In this document: one piece after another, positions 41,911 through 51,216 of the stretch
Layout: each line of letters begins with the position of its first letter
How positions within the stretch are numbered: the first letter of the stretch is position 1
DNA from: Halogeometricum rufum
GTDB taxonomy: Archaea; Halobacteriota; Halobacteria; Halobacteriales; Haloferacaceae
DNA length: 64,000 bases
Assembly: GCF_900112175.1 (NCBI RefSeq)
Contig: NZ_FOYT01000003.1
Span: forward strand, 305,314 to 369,313
Direction: 5' to 3'
The notes under the pieces: generated by a model
The model's database searches: none
What the model saw: the letters and a program-made list of their open reading frames with translations, nothing else
Told to the model about the DNA's origin: nothing
Position numbers and translations under genes: made by a program

Positions 41911-43095
41911 TCACGCGCCGGTCAACTGACACTGTCGTATCCGCGCCGTGACCTCCTCGTGGGACACCTGTCGCTTCGGCCCCTCGGAGACCCGATGGAG
42001 CACCAAATCGAGAAGGTCGAGTTGGTCCAGCAGTTCCTGCGTCGGTTTCCGGTCGAGTTCGAGACGACGCTGGACCTCGAACAGCGTCGCGGACTCGACG
42101 ACGGCGTCGACCACGTCGGTCACTTCGAGACCGTCGGGGAGGGCGACGCCGTCGACGACCACCTGCTCCTCGACGGCGGCCTCGACCGCTTCCATCGTCG
42201 GCGTCGACGCCGCGGACCCGGGGTCGCCGCCGTCGGCCGCGGTCCCCTCGGCGTCGAGCGATTCGGTAGACGTCGACGCCGGACTCGTGTCGTACGAGGT
42301 GGGGTCGTGGACGCCGGCCTCTATCATGTAGCGCCGAACCGTCTCGGATGCGACGTCCATCGGTATCTCCTCGCTCATCTCGACGAACGTGTCGCACGTC
42401 TCGTACAGTCGCCGCAGGTACGGCGTGTCCTCGTACGGCGGGACGGAGTCGTCGCGGACGTCGTCGAGGGTTTCGCCGTCGGCTCCTCTCTCGGTCGCCT
42501 CGCGAGTTTCGCTCCGGGACGGGTCCGGACCACCGTCCGGTTCGGGCGACGCGGTTGGGTCCGCCGACGGGTCGACCGCCGTCTGTTCGGTCGTCGGCGG
42601 TTCGGTCGCAGACGGGTCCTCGTGGGACTGCTCCTCGCGGTCCCGGTCGGCGTCCGAACGGTCGCCGTACGACCGTTCGTTCGCCCCGCTGACGGTCTCG
42701 CTCCCGTCGCGGCCGTCCGGACCCGTCGCGCGGTTCGCCGGGTCGATGTGGAGACCGACGGCCACGAGGAGTTCGCCCTCGTCGCCGACCCGTGCGCCTC
42801 GAACCGTCGCCGAGACGCCGGGCTCCGCCGGTTCGGTCAGTTGGTCGACGACGCCGGCGGCGAACTCGACGCAGAGGCCGCCGCCCTCCGTCACCGTCGC
42901 CGCCGCCGGCGTGAGGTCGGACTCCGAGCCGCCGGCGTTCGCCTCACAGAGCGACACCGGCACCTCCATCTCCGCGCTCAGCGTCCCCGCACGTCCGTCG
43001 TCCGTGGAAACCTCGACGCTTCGAAGCTCCCGCCCGTTCGCCTCGCACCGTTCGACTAGTTCTGACAGTACGTCGAAAGCTGATCGTAGCGCCAT
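41911..43095 (-). CDS. Haloarchaeal protein with helical domains and a disordered acidic linker
   Basis: A 394-residue protein of unknown function. An N-terminal beta-rich domain (1-120) is followed by a strongly acidic Ser/Thr/Pro/Asp linker (125-215). Two helical segments then resemble helix-turn-helix units: TPYLRRLYETCDTFVEMSEE with VASETVRRYMIEAGV, and near the end ATLFEVQRRLELDRKPTQEL. The layout suggests a DNA-binding or adaptor protein. It lies between metF and the first flavoprotein gene and diverges from the latter over 279 bases that contain AT-rich promoter elements. Confidence 0.65.
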   Translation of the reverse strand: MALRSAFDVLSELVERCEANGRELRSVEVSTDDGRAGTLSAEMEVPVSLCEANAGGSESDLTPAAATVTEGGGLCVEFAAGVVDQLTEPAEPGVSATVRGARVGDEGELLVAVGLHIDPANRATGPDGRDGSETVSGANERSYGDRSDADRDREEQSHEDPSATEPPTTEQTAVDPSADPTASPEPDGGPDPSRSETREATERGADGETLDDVRDDSVPPYEDTPYLRRLYETCDTFVEMSEEIPMDVASETVRRYMIEAGVHDPTSYDTSPASTSTESLDAEGTAADGGDPGSAASTPTMEAVEAAVEEQVVVDGVALPDGLEVTDVVDAVVESATLFEVQRRLELDRKPTQELLDQLDLLDLVLHRVSEGPKRQVSHEEVTARIRQCQLTGA

Positions 43096-43336
43096 GCCAT
43101 TGACAGTCTATGGCACGTACACCTGCATAACAATATATGAGTAATACTCAACCCATTCAAACCACAACAGTCAGACTCCCGTTCCCGTCGGCGCCCAGGA
43201 CAGTCTCGATTTCGAACGCTCCGAGGCGAGCGACTCCGGTTCCCGAGCGCTCACGGCGGCGTCTCCCGCGGGGGCGACGAACCACATCGTCTCGTGATTC
43301 GGACGGGTTGTGCGACGGCGTTCGCGGCGGCGATAG

Positions 43337-43342
43337 TTATAA
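43337..43342 (+). promoter_or_regulatory. TATA box of first dimethylglycine dehydrogenase-like gene
   Basis: TTATAA about 35 bases before ATG 43375, predicting a start of transcription close to that codon and arguing against the in-frame ATG at 43342. Confidence 0.5.
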
Positions 43343-43374
43343 TGGCTCGCTGTCGTGACCGTTCACACAGATTC

Positions 43375-45948
43375 ATGGATACGACCGACAGCGTGCCGAC
43401 TAGTGCGGATACCGTCATCGTGGGTGCCGGTATCGTCGGCTGCAACCTGGCGTACCAACTGACAGCGCTCGGCCGGGACGACGTCGTCGTCGTCGACCAG
43501 GGCCCGATGCCGACGACGGGCGGGTCGTCGACGCACGCGCCCGGTATCATGTTCCAGACGGCCGAGGAGAAGATTCTGACCAAGTTCGCGAACTACAGCC
43601 GCGAACTGTACTCGGAACTGGAAGGCGCCGACGGCCAACAGGCGTACAACGAAGTCGGCGGCATCGAAGTGGCCCGGACCGAAGAGCGGATGGACTTCCT
43701 CCAGCGACGCGTCGAGAACGGGTCGGCGTGGGGTATCGAGGACCCGCAGATTCTCTCGCCGGCGGAGGTGAAAGAGAAGCTTCCGCTCGTCGACGAGGAC
43801 GTCATCCGCGGCGGCTACTACTCGCCGACCGACGGACAGGTGTCCGGCGTCGTCGCCTGCGACGCCCTCGCGCGGGAGGCGATGGACCGCGGGGCGACGT
43901 TCGTCCCGCACACCCGGACCGAGGACGTCGAGTTCGACGACGGCGCGGTGCAGTCCGTCGTCACCGAGAACGGCACCATCGACTGCGACGAAGTCGTCGT
44001 CGCGACGAACATCTGGGCGCGGCAGTTAGGCGAGGAGATAGACGTTCACCTGCCCATCACGCCCGTCGAACACCAGTACGCGATGACGGAGTCGCTCGAC
44101 GAGTTGGCCGACAACGCCGTCGACATCTCCGACCACCCGCTGTTCGAGAACTACCGGAACGTCTCCGGAGACAAGGCCAAACGCCTCCTCGTCGGCCCGG
44201 ACCGACCCATCCTGCGCGACCAGGACCACGCGATGTACTACCGGACGCACGGCGACGCCTACGGCATCGGCTCGTACAACCACGAGCCGTTGGTCCCGGA
44301 CCCGCAGGAACTCGGCGGCAACGACCCGGACGGCGAGCAGGGGTCGGTCCACGAGTTCACCGACTACCACATGGAGAACGCGACGCACCCGGACCGGCCG
44401 GACAAGGCGCCGCGGCGGGCCAGCGACGAACTCGTGCCGGCAACGGAGGGCAAGGAACTGGAGTACAAGTACAACGGGATGTTCTCGGAGACGCCGAACG
44501 GCCTGCCCGCGATGGGCCCCGTCGAGGGCTACGACGGCCTGTGGACGGCGGCCGGTATCTGGGTAACGCACGCCGGCGGCGCCGGGAAGGCGCTGGCCGA
44601 GTGGATGGAGAACGGCGTCCCGCGACTGGACGACGGCCCCATCGACCTGGCACACGCCGACGTGAACCGCTTCGACGCCCACGAGGGAAGCTGGGACTTC
44701 GCCCGCGACATCGGCGGCGAGGAGTACCGCATCGTCTACAACATCATGCACCCCAAGTGGGTGTGGACGGAGCACCAGCGTGACATCCGGCGAACGCCGA
44801 TGTACCACACCCACGAGGAGTACGGCGCCGAACTCTGGGCCGAGGCCGGATGGGAGGAGCCGCAGTGGTTCGAGTCCAACGCGGACCTCCTCGCGAAGTA
44901 CGGTGACCGTATCCCCGAACGGGACGGGTGGGAGGCGAAGTACTGGTCGCCCATCGAGGGCGCGGAGACGCTGAACGTCCGCGAGAACGTCGGCCTGCAC
45001 GACATGACCTCGTTCAACAAGATGGAGGTCATCGGCGACGAGGCGGGCGAGTTCGTCCAGTACCTCTGCACGAACGACATGGACATCGACGTCGGCGACG
45101 TGAAGTACACGCTGATGTGCAACGAGGGCGGCGGCGTCCGCGCGGACATCACCGTCACGCGCACCGACGAGGACCGCTACCTGCTGTTGACGACGGGGCG
45201 CGAAGTCGGCAACAACCACGTCGCGTGGGTGCGCGAGCAGTCCCCCGACGACGTCGTCGTCAACGACGTCACGTCGAGTCTCGCCGCGATGGTGTGCACC
45301 GGGCCGAACGCCCGGAAGGTGCTGTCGAAGGTGACCGACGTGGACCTCTCGGACGACGCCTTCCCGTTCTTCACCAGCCAGCAGTTCTACGTCAAGAACG
45401 TCCCCGTCACCGCGCTCCGCGTCTCCTACGCGGGCGAACTCGGCTGGGAGTTCTACACGCCCTCTGAGTACGGCGAACGCCTCTGGGAGCACATCATGGA
45501 GGCGGGCGAGGAGTACGACATCCGGCCGTACGGGAACGGCGCGCTGAACGCGCTTCGTATCGAGAAGGGGTTCCGCCTCTGGGGGGAGGACCTCCACACC
45601 GAACACAACCCGTACGAGGCGGGACTCGGGTGGGCGGTCGACCTCGACACCGACTTCGTCGGGAAGGACGCCGTCGCGGCGGCCGCGGCCGGCGACAACA
45701 TCGACCACGAAGTCGCCTGCCTGACCCTCGACGACGAGGAGGCGGTGGTGTTGGCCGACCGCCCGGTCCTCGACGGCGACGAGACCCTCGGCTACGTCCA
45801 CAGCGCCGAGTACGGCTACACCGTCGGCGCCTGCGTGGTCTACACCTACCTGCCGCCCGAGTACGCCGAACCCGGCACCGAGGTGGAGATACTGTACGAG
45901 GGCGACCGGTACGCGGCGACCGTCCGCGAGGAACCGCTGGTCTCCTGA
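43375..45948 (+). CDS. Dimethylglycine/sarcosine dehydrogenase-like flavoprotein with folate domain (1)
   Basis: An 857-residue two-part enzyme. Residues 10-450 are a DAO-type FAD domain with TVIVGAGIVGCNLAYQL and GGSSTHAPGIMFQT, in which His54 corresponds to the histidine that binds FAD covalently in dimethylglycine dehydrogenases. Residues 530-857 are a GcvT-like tetrahydrofolate domain (VGLHDMTSFNKMEVIG, GGGVRADITV, LRIEKGFRLWGEDL with YEAGL). Family enzymes oxidise N-methyl groups and pass them to THF as 5,10-methylene-THF. A paralogue follows at 46156. Electron acceptor (ETF or oxygen) cannot be read from the sequence. Confidence 0.87.
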   Translation: MDTTDSVPTSADTVIVGAGIVGCNLAYQLTALGRDDVVVVDQGPMPTTGGSSTHAPGIMFQTAEEKILTKFANYSRELYSELEGADGQQAYNEVGGIEVARTEERMDFLQRRVENGSAWGIEDPQILSPAEVKEKLPLVDEDVIRGGYYSPTDGQVSGVVACDALAREAMDRGATFVPHTRTEDVEFDDGAVQSVVTENGTIDCDEVVVATNIWARQLGEEIDVHLPITPVEHQYAMTESLDELADNAVDISDHPLFENYRNVSGDKAKRLLVGPDRPILRDQDHAMYYRTHGDAYGIGSYNHEPLVPDPQELGGNDPDGEQGSVHEFTDYHMENATHPDRPDKAPRRASDELVPATEGKELEYKYNGMFSETPNGLPAMGPVEGYDGLWTAAGIWVTHAGGAGKALAEWMENGVPRLDDGPIDLAHADVNRFDAHEGSWDFARDIGGEEYRIVYNIMHPKWVWTEHQRDIRRTPMYHTHEEYGAELWAEAGWEEPQWFESNADLLAKYGDRIPERDGWEAKYWSPIEGAETLNVRENVGLHDMTSFNKMEVIGDEAGEFVQYLCTNDMDIDVGDVKYTLMCNEGGGVRADITVTRTDEDRYLLLTTGREVGNNHVAWVREQSPDDVVVNDVTSSLAAMVCTGPNARKVLSKVTDVDLSDDAFPFFTSQQFYVKNVPVTALRVSYAGELGWEFYTPSEYGERLWEHIMEAGEEYDIRPYGNGALNALRIEKGFRLWGEDLHTEHNPYEAGLGWAVDLDTDFVGKDAVAAAAAGDNIDHEVACLTLDDEEAVVLADRPVLDGDETLGYVHSAEYGYTVGACVVYTYLPPEYAEPGTEVEILYEGDRYAATVREEPLVS

Positions 45949-46115
45949 ATCGGCCGACGCAGTCGGCGACCCAGACCAGTCGGCTTCTCGACGTATTGTG
46001 GTTCGGCCCGCACGCCGAAGGCGGGGCGCGGAGCCCCGTTTTCAGAAACCGGCTGTTCGGTCGGTTGAGTGGGCGATACACCGGATACCGGCCGAATCGA
46101 GTTCTCCCCACCGGT

Positions 46116-46123
46116 GTATTTAA
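46116..46123 (+). promoter_or_regulatory. TATA box of second dimethylglycine dehydrogenase-like gene
   Basis: GTATTTAA centred near 46120. Transcription would begin near 46146, downstream of the in-frame ATG at 46135 and just before ATG 46156, so the latter is the likely start. Confidence 0.55.
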
Positions 46124-46155
46124 GACCGTGACAGATGCAGTCCGGCACGAGTCAG

Positions 46156-48705
46156 ATGAGCACATCGGACCTCCCAGCAGAGACGGGTACCGTCGTCGTC
46201 GGCGCGGGCGCCGTCGGGTGTAGCGTCGCCTACCACCTGACGGAACTCGGCGCCGAGGACGTGACCGTCGTCGACCAGGGCCCCCTGCCGGTGACGGGCG
46301 GGTCGTCCGTCCACGCGCCGGGGATCATGTTCCAGACGTCGCCGTCGAAGATACAGACGAAGGCGGCGTACTACACCAGCAGATTCCTCTCGGACATCGA
46401 CGCCTACGACGAGGTCGGGGGCATCGAGATCGCCCGGAGCGAAGCGCGGATGGACTTCCTCAGACGGCGCGTCGAGTGGGCCACGTCGTACGGACTCCCG
46501 GACCCGCAGTTGCTGTCGCCGGCCGAGGTGACCGAACAACTGCCGTTCGTCGAGGAATCGGAGATTCTCGGCGGCTACTACTCGCCGACGGACGGCCGCG
46601 TCGACGGCATCGCGGCCCTGCAGTGGTACATCGAACACGCCGACGCGGGGTTCTACGGGAACACCGAGGTGACCGACCTGGAAGTCGAGGGCGGCGAGAT
46701 AACCGCCGTGGTCACCGACCGCGGGCGAATCGAGTGCGACCGGTGCGTCGTCGCGACGAACAACTGGGGCTACCAGACGGGACAGATGGCGGGCGTCGAC
46801 CTGCCCATCACGCCCGTCGAACACCAGTACGTCGTCACCGAACCGATGGCGGAACTGGGCACCGACTCGTCGGGCGACGACCACACCGCCGGACTGGACG
46901 TGCCCGGCAACCGGGACATCCAGGAGGCGATGAGCGAGCGACCGCAGTACCCCGTCGGCCGCGACCAGGACCACTCGCTGTACTTCCGGACGCACGGCGA
47001 CGCTCTCGGGATGGGGTCGTACAACCACGAACCGCTCCCGATAGACCCCGACGACATGGGGAAGAACTCCGAGGACAGACAGGCCTCCGTCCGCGGGTTC
47101 ACCGACGAACACTGGGAGCGTCCGACCCACCCCAACCGCGACAAGTCGGCCAAGCAGGCGTTCGACGAACTCATCCCCGCGTCGGCTGAAAAAGCCTACG
47201 ACGTCACGGAGAACGGCATCTTCGTCTTCACGCCGGACGGGATGCCCGCCGTCGGCGAGACGGCGCAGGTGGACGGCCTGTGGACCGCCCTCGCCATCTG
47301 GTGGACGCACTCGGCCGGGTACGGCCGCATCGTCGCCGAGTGGATGGAGAACGGCGTTCCGAGACTCCCCTCGGGACCGGTCGACACCGGCGGCATCCAC
47401 GTCCGCCGGTTCGAACCGCACGCCGGCGAGAAGGACTACTTCGTCGACCGGGGCGCGAAGCGCTACGAGCAGGTCTACTCCATCGTCGAACCGCGGTGGC
47501 AACCCGACGACCACCGCGCCCTGCGGACGAGTCCGTTCTACCACCAACAGCAGGAACTCGGGGCGAACTTCGTGCAGAGCGGTGGCTGGGAGTCCGCGCA
47601 GTGGTACGAGTCGAACGCGGACCTGGTCGACCGCTACGAGGACGAGATTCCCGAACAGGAGGGCTGGCAGTCCGTCAACCGCTCTCCCATCGAGGGCGCC
47701 GAACACCTCCACACCCGCGAGAACGTGTCGATGTTCGACATGACCTCGTTCAGTTCGATAGCCGTCGAGGGCCCCGGTAGCGAAGCGTTCCTCCAGCGGG
47801 TGTGTAGTAACGACGTGGCGATAGACGAGGGGCAGGTCCGCTACTCGCTGCTGTTGAACGAGGGCGGCGGCATCCTCGCGGACGTCACCGTCGTCCGCCT
47901 CGGCGACGAGGAGTTCATGGTGACGACCGGCGGCGGGAACTCGCCCGGCATCCACGGCACCTGGCTGAAAGAGCGCGCCCCCGACGGCGTCTCCGTGAAG
48001 ATAGAGGAGGGTGGCAAGACCACTATCGGTCTGTGGGGTCCGGACTCGCGACTGCTCTTGCAGCGATGCACCGACGCCGACGTGTCGAGCGACGGCTTCG
48101 GCTACTTCCGGGCGAAGGAGATGTACGTCGGCGAGGTGCCCGTCGTCGCCCTCCGCGTCTCCTACGTCGGCGAACTCGGCTGGGAACTGTGGGCGCCCGC
48201 GGAGTACGGCAACCGCCTCTGGGAGACGCTCTGGGAGGCCGGGCAGGACCTCGACGTGCGCCCGATGGGCGGCGGGGCGCTGGAGTCGATGCGACTGGAG
48301 AAGGGGTTCCGCCTCTGGGGAACCGACATCGACACCGACGCCAACCCGTTCGAGGCGGGCCTCTCGTTCGCCGTCGACATGGACACCGACTTCGTCGGCA
48401 AGGAAGCGCTGGAAACCGCGCAAGACGAGGGTATCGACTCGAAGATAACGCCGCTGACGCTCGACGACTCGACCGACATCCTGCTGAGCGGTCGCCCCGT
48501 CCTGAAGGACGGCGAGAAGATCGGCTACGTGCAGGCGGCCGACTTCGGATACAGCATCGGCGAGTCGATAGCGTACACGTACCTCCCGGCGGAGTACGCC
48601 GAGGCGGGCACGGACGTCGAAGTGCTCTGCGAGGGCGAACGGTACGACGCGACGGTCCGCGACGAACCGCTGTTCGACCCCGGCCGGGAGAAGATACTGC
48701 GCTGA
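46156..48705 (+). CDS. Dimethylglycine/sarcosine dehydrogenase-like flavoprotein with folate domain (2)
   Basis: An 849-residue paralogue of the gene before it, with the same order: FAD motif TVVVGAGAVGCSVAYHL, covalent-FAD candidate His53 in GGSSVHAPGIMFQT, and a GcvT-like folate domain from about residue 520 (VSMFDMTSFSSIAVEG, GGGILADVTVV, MRLEKGFRLWGTD with FEAGLSF). Sequence differences are spread through the catalytic middle part (for example 225-330), consistent with a different N-methyl substrate. Having two such enzymes in line fits sequential dimethylglycine to sarcosine to glycine oxidation. The next gene starts 21 bases after its stop. Confidence 0.87.
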   Translation: MSTSDLPAETGTVVVGAGAVGCSVAYHLTELGAEDVTVVDQGPLPVTGGSSVHAPGIMFQTSPSKIQTKAAYYTSRFLSDIDAYDEVGGIEIARSEARMDFLRRRVEWATSYGLPDPQLLSPAEVTEQLPFVEESEILGGYYSPTDGRVDGIAALQWYIEHADAGFYGNTEVTDLEVEGGEITAVVTDRGRIECDRCVVATNNWGYQTGQMAGVDLPITPVEHQYVVTEPMAELGTDSSGDDHTAGLDVPGNRDIQEAMSERPQYPVGRDQDHSLYFRTHGDALGMGSYNHEPLPIDPDDMGKNSEDRQASVRGFTDEHWERPTHPNRDKSAKQAFDELIPASAEKAYDVTENGIFVFTPDGMPAVGETAQVDGLWTALAIWWTHSAGYGRIVAEWMENGVPRLPSGPVDTGGIHVRRFEPHAGEKDYFVDRGAKRYEQVYSIVEPRWQPDDHRALRTSPFYHQQQELGANFVQSGGWESAQWYESNADLVDRYEDEIPEQEGWQSVNRSPIEGAEHLHTRENVSMFDMTSFSSIAVEGPGSEAFLQRVCSNDVAIDEGQVRYSLLLNEGGGILADVTVVRLGDEEFMVTTGGGNSPGIHGTWLKERAPDGVSVKIEEGGKTTIGLWGPDSRLLLQRCTDADVSSDGFGYFRAKEMYVGEVPVVALRVSYVGELGWELWAPAEYGNRLWETLWEAGQDLDVRPMGGGALESMRLEKGFRLWGTDIDTDANPFEAGLSFAVDMDTDFVGKEALETAQDEGIDSKITPLTLDDSTDILLSGRPVLKDGEKIGYVQAADFGYSIGESIAYTYLPAEYAEAGTDVEVLCEGERYDATVRDEPLFDPGREKILR

Positions 48706-48726
48706 ACCCGTGACAGACCACGACCC

Positions 48727-49974
48727 ATGACCTCGACAGAATCAATGGACCTCCCCGTCCAGTACGCCGACATCGAACGGGCGCGCGAACGCCTCGACAA
48801 CGACAGCGTCGTCAAGCAGACGCCGGTCGAACGGAGTTCGTCGCTCGACGAGTTCGTCGGCGGCACGGTGTACCTGAAGATGGAACACCTCCAGTGGACG
48901 GGGTCGTTCAAGACGCGCGGGGCGTACAACAAGATCAGCCAGTCCGTCGAGGAGGGCGTCGACGAGTTCGTCGCGGCCAGCGCCGGCAACCACGCGCAGG
49001 GCGTCGCCCTCGCGGCGACGGAGTGCGGCGCGGACGCGACCATCTACATGCCGACGAACGCGCCGCAGGCGAAGGTGAACGCCACCCGGTCCTACGGCGC
49101 GACGGTCGAACTCGTCGGCAAGGACTTCCAGGAGACGATGTCGCACGCGAAGGCGGCCGTCGAGGAGACGGACGCCCAGTTCGTCCACGCCTACGACGAC
49201 ACGGACATCATCGCGGGGCAGGGAACGCTCGGCATCGAGATGTACCACGACAACCCGGACGTGGACACCGTCGTCGTCCCCATCGGCGGCGGCGGCCTCA
49301 TCAGCGGCATCGCCACGGCTATCAAGCATCTCTCCCCGGAGACGCGCGTCGTCGGCGTGCAGGCGACGGGCGCCGAGACGGTCCACGAGAGTCTGGACAA
49401 GGGGATGCCGGTGACGCTGGACGAGGTGGACACCATCGCCGACGGCATCGCCACCGGCGGCATCTCGGAGACGACGCTCAGCATCATCGAAGCGCACGTC
49501 GACGAGGTGGTGACGGTCACGGACACGCAGATAGCGGAGGCCATCCTCCTCCTGTTGGAGCGAGCGAAGCAGGCCGTCGAGGGCGCGGGTGCCGCCTCAG
49601 TCGCGGCGATACTGAGCGACGACCTGGACGTCTCGGGCGAGACGGTGATGCCGCTTCTCTGCGGCGGGAACCTCGACATGACGCAGTTGCAGACGGTGCT
49701 GGTGCACGCCCTCACGAAGCGCCAGCAACTGCTCAGACTGCGCGTCCGCATCGACGACCGACCGGGCGTGATGGAGGAGATAGCCGGCGTCATCGGCGAC
49801 TACGGCGCGAACATCCAAGACGTGCGCCACGACCGCTCGGTCGACGACTTGGACATCGGCGAGGCGTTTCTGGTGTTCAGAGTCGAGGCCAGCGGGAGCG
49901 AACACGCGAACTCCATCGTCGAGGGACTTCGAGAGGCCGGCTACCCCGTCGAGAACATCGCCCAGACGCTCTGA
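48727..49974 (+). CDS. ilvA: Threonine/serine ammonia-lyase with ACT domain
   Basis: A 415-residue PLP enzyme of fold type II. Lys62 in GSFKTRGAYNK is the PLP lysine, NHAQG appears in SAGNHAQGVALAA, and the Gly-rich phosphate loop is IGGGGLISGIA near residue 190. Residues 335-415 are an ACT domain (LRVRIDDRPGVMEEIAGVIG) for allosteric control, as in short catabolic-type threonine dehydratases. It deaminates threonine to 2-oxobutanoate or serine to pyruvate. The start lies 21 bases beyond the second flavoprotein gene, so it is probably in the same transcript, and serine made from glycine plus methylene-THF would be a natural substrate. Confidence 0.9.
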   Translation: MTSTESMDLPVQYADIERARERLDNDSVVKQTPVERSSSLDEFVGGTVYLKMEHLQWTGSFKTRGAYNKISQSVEEGVDEFVAASAGNHAQGVALAATECGADATIYMPTNAPQAKVNATRSYGATVELVGKDFQETMSHAKAAVEETDAQFVHAYDDTDIIAGQGTLGIEMYHDNPDVDTVVVPIGGGGLISGIATAIKHLSPETRVVGVQATGAETVHESLDKGMPVTLDEVDTIADGIATGGISETTLSIIEAHVDEVVTVTDTQIAEAILLLLERAKQAVEGAGAASVAAILSDDLDVSGETVMPLLCGGNLDMTQLQTVLVHALTKRQQLLRLRVRIDDRPGVMEEIAGVIGDYGANIQDVRHDRSVDDLDIGEAFLVFRVEASGSEHANSIVEGLREAGYPVENIAQTL

Positions 49975-50047
49975 GCGCGCGGGCCGTCCGAACGGTTTCC
50001 CTCGATTGCTCCCGACTGTCGTTCGTTCCTGTCGATACGGGAAAACC

Positions 50048-50055
50048 TATTTTAT
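50048..50055 (+). promoter_or_regulatory. TATA box of UspA gene
   Basis: TATTTTAT about 32 bases before ATG 50084, placing the transcript start a few bases before the codon and supporting this ATG. Confidence 0.5.
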
Positions 50056-50083
50056 CCACGAGATGAATCCTCAACTGTCGTTC

Positions 50084-50527
50084 ATGTACGATAACATCTT
50101 GCTGCCGTACGACGGGAGCGACGAGGCGAAGCGGGGAGCAGAGCACGGCATCCAACTGGCGAAGCGACTCGGGTCGACGGTTCACGGGCTCTACGTGATA
50201 GACCTGCCCGGCGTCCCCAGGGCGTTGTCCCTGCGGGACGACGAGGAGCAACTTCGCGAGGAGTACCACGAGTACGGAGAGGAGTGCCTCGCGGAGATAT
50301 GTGCCATCGCCGAAGAGAACGGCGTCGAGTGCACGACGAACATCCGAACCGGGTCTCAGAGCGACAAGATAGTCCAGTTCGCGGACGAGGAGGGGATGGA
50401 CGCCATCGTGATGGCGTCGGCGTACCGGGGAACGCTGGGCAACCTCATCGGCGGAACGACCGACCGGGTGGTGCGAACCGCGACGGTGCCGGTCATCTCC
50501 CAGCGGATGTCCCGCGACGACCTGTGA
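50084..50527 (+). CDS. Universal stress protein, UspA family
   Basis: A 147-residue single-domain Usp. It begins MYDNILLPYDGSDEAKRGAE and ends with ATP-loop-like ASAYRGTLGNLIGGTTDRVV, close to the canonical G-x2-G-x9-G-T pattern with an Ala at the first Gly. It sits between the amino acid/N-methyl genes and a BCCT carrier. In haloarchaea small Usp proteins are often found beside transporters, where they may bind nucleotide and modulate uptake. Confidence 0.9.
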   Translation: MYDNILLPYDGSDEAKRGAEHGIQLAKRLGSTVHGLYVIDLPGVPRALSLRDDEEQLREEYHEYGEECLAEICAIAEENGVECTTNIRTGSQSDKIVQFADEEGMDAIVMASAYRGTLGNLIGGTTDRVVRTATVPVISQRMSRDDL

Positions 50528-50581
50528 GTGCGTCGCGGTCACTCTCTTCTCGGGCGCGTTCGGCCGGGAGCGACGCCTCGG

Positions 50582-50743
50582 TCAGTCGTCTGCCAGCGCC
50601 GTCTCTCGGAAGTAAATCACGATACTCGTGCCCAGAAAGCACAGTCCCGCCAACGAGAGGTCCCCCGTCGCCGCTAGCGCGAGGCCGGCGAGTACGAGCA
50701 GTCCCGCCAGTACCGCGGCAGCAGTCCGAAGTGGCCGTGCCAT
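50582..50743 (-). CDS. Small two-helix membrane protein (53 residues)
   Basis: MARPLRTAAAVLAGLLVLAG begins the first membrane helix, with a second helix GLCFLGTSIVIYF and the end RETALADD. Third positions are G/C-rich as in other genes here. The longer in-frame extension upstream is Arg-rich and unlikely. No family is recognised. It is convergent with the UspA gene. Confidence 0.6.
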   Translation of the reverse strand: MARPLRTAAAVLAGLLVLAGLALAATGDLSLAGLCFLGTSIVIYFRETALADD

Positions 50744-51216
50744 ACGGGCCACTCGCGGCCGAGACAGGTAAGCGCTCCCCACCTGTGTTCCGCGAGGGGA
50801 GCGCCGTCGCTCGAATGGAAAGATATCCGACCGGTCGAGTCCTCGAACACGACCTCTAGGCTGCCGTAGTTTTCTTAAGTCTGACCGCACACGTGTCTAC
50901 CGGACACCCGTGAACGGCCAGTACGAGACTTCTCAGCCGCTCCGAACTGGTCGAATCGGCCGAAAAAGACACCTCAGAGAGCCAGCTACCGCCTAGTTTT
51001 AATATACATCAATAATTGTGTGCGTGTGAGGTTGTGTGCCATGTGACGGAGGCACAACGACGGGCGCAGTGGTGCGCCCCACGTGGTGAGAGACGAGACG
51101 GGGCCGGTGGCTGTCGACCCCCGAGTGACGCCAACCGAACGACCGATTCACGAACGGAGTCGTCGATTATGATACCAAGCAAGCAAGCGCGGCAGTGTCG
51201 CACGGAGGGGTAACGC
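50744..51216. other. Intergenic region with BCCT promoter and long leader
   Basis: A 473-base stretch without a convincing gene. It includes AT-rich segments near 50866-50880 and a clear TATA-like element at 50997-51006. The remaining 200 bases before the transporter gene are transcribed as a leader if that TATA is used. A 65-codon Cys-containing frame (51016-51213, TTG start) is present but has no coding look. Confidence 0.55.
50997..51006 (+). promoter_or_regulatory. TATA box upstream of BCCT transporter gene
   Basis: TTTTAATATA in a very AT-rich island. Transcription would start near 51030, leaving about 185 bases of leader before ATG 51217, where GGAGG (51204-51208) serves as the ribosome binding site. 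Most genes in this window have far shorter leaders. Confidence 0.5.

Noticed and set aside
51016..51213. 65-codon Cys-containing frame in the BCCT leader.
   Set aside because: It needs a TTG start, has Arg/Thr/Ser-rich composition without domain pattern and no ribosome binding site. Kept only as part of the leader description.
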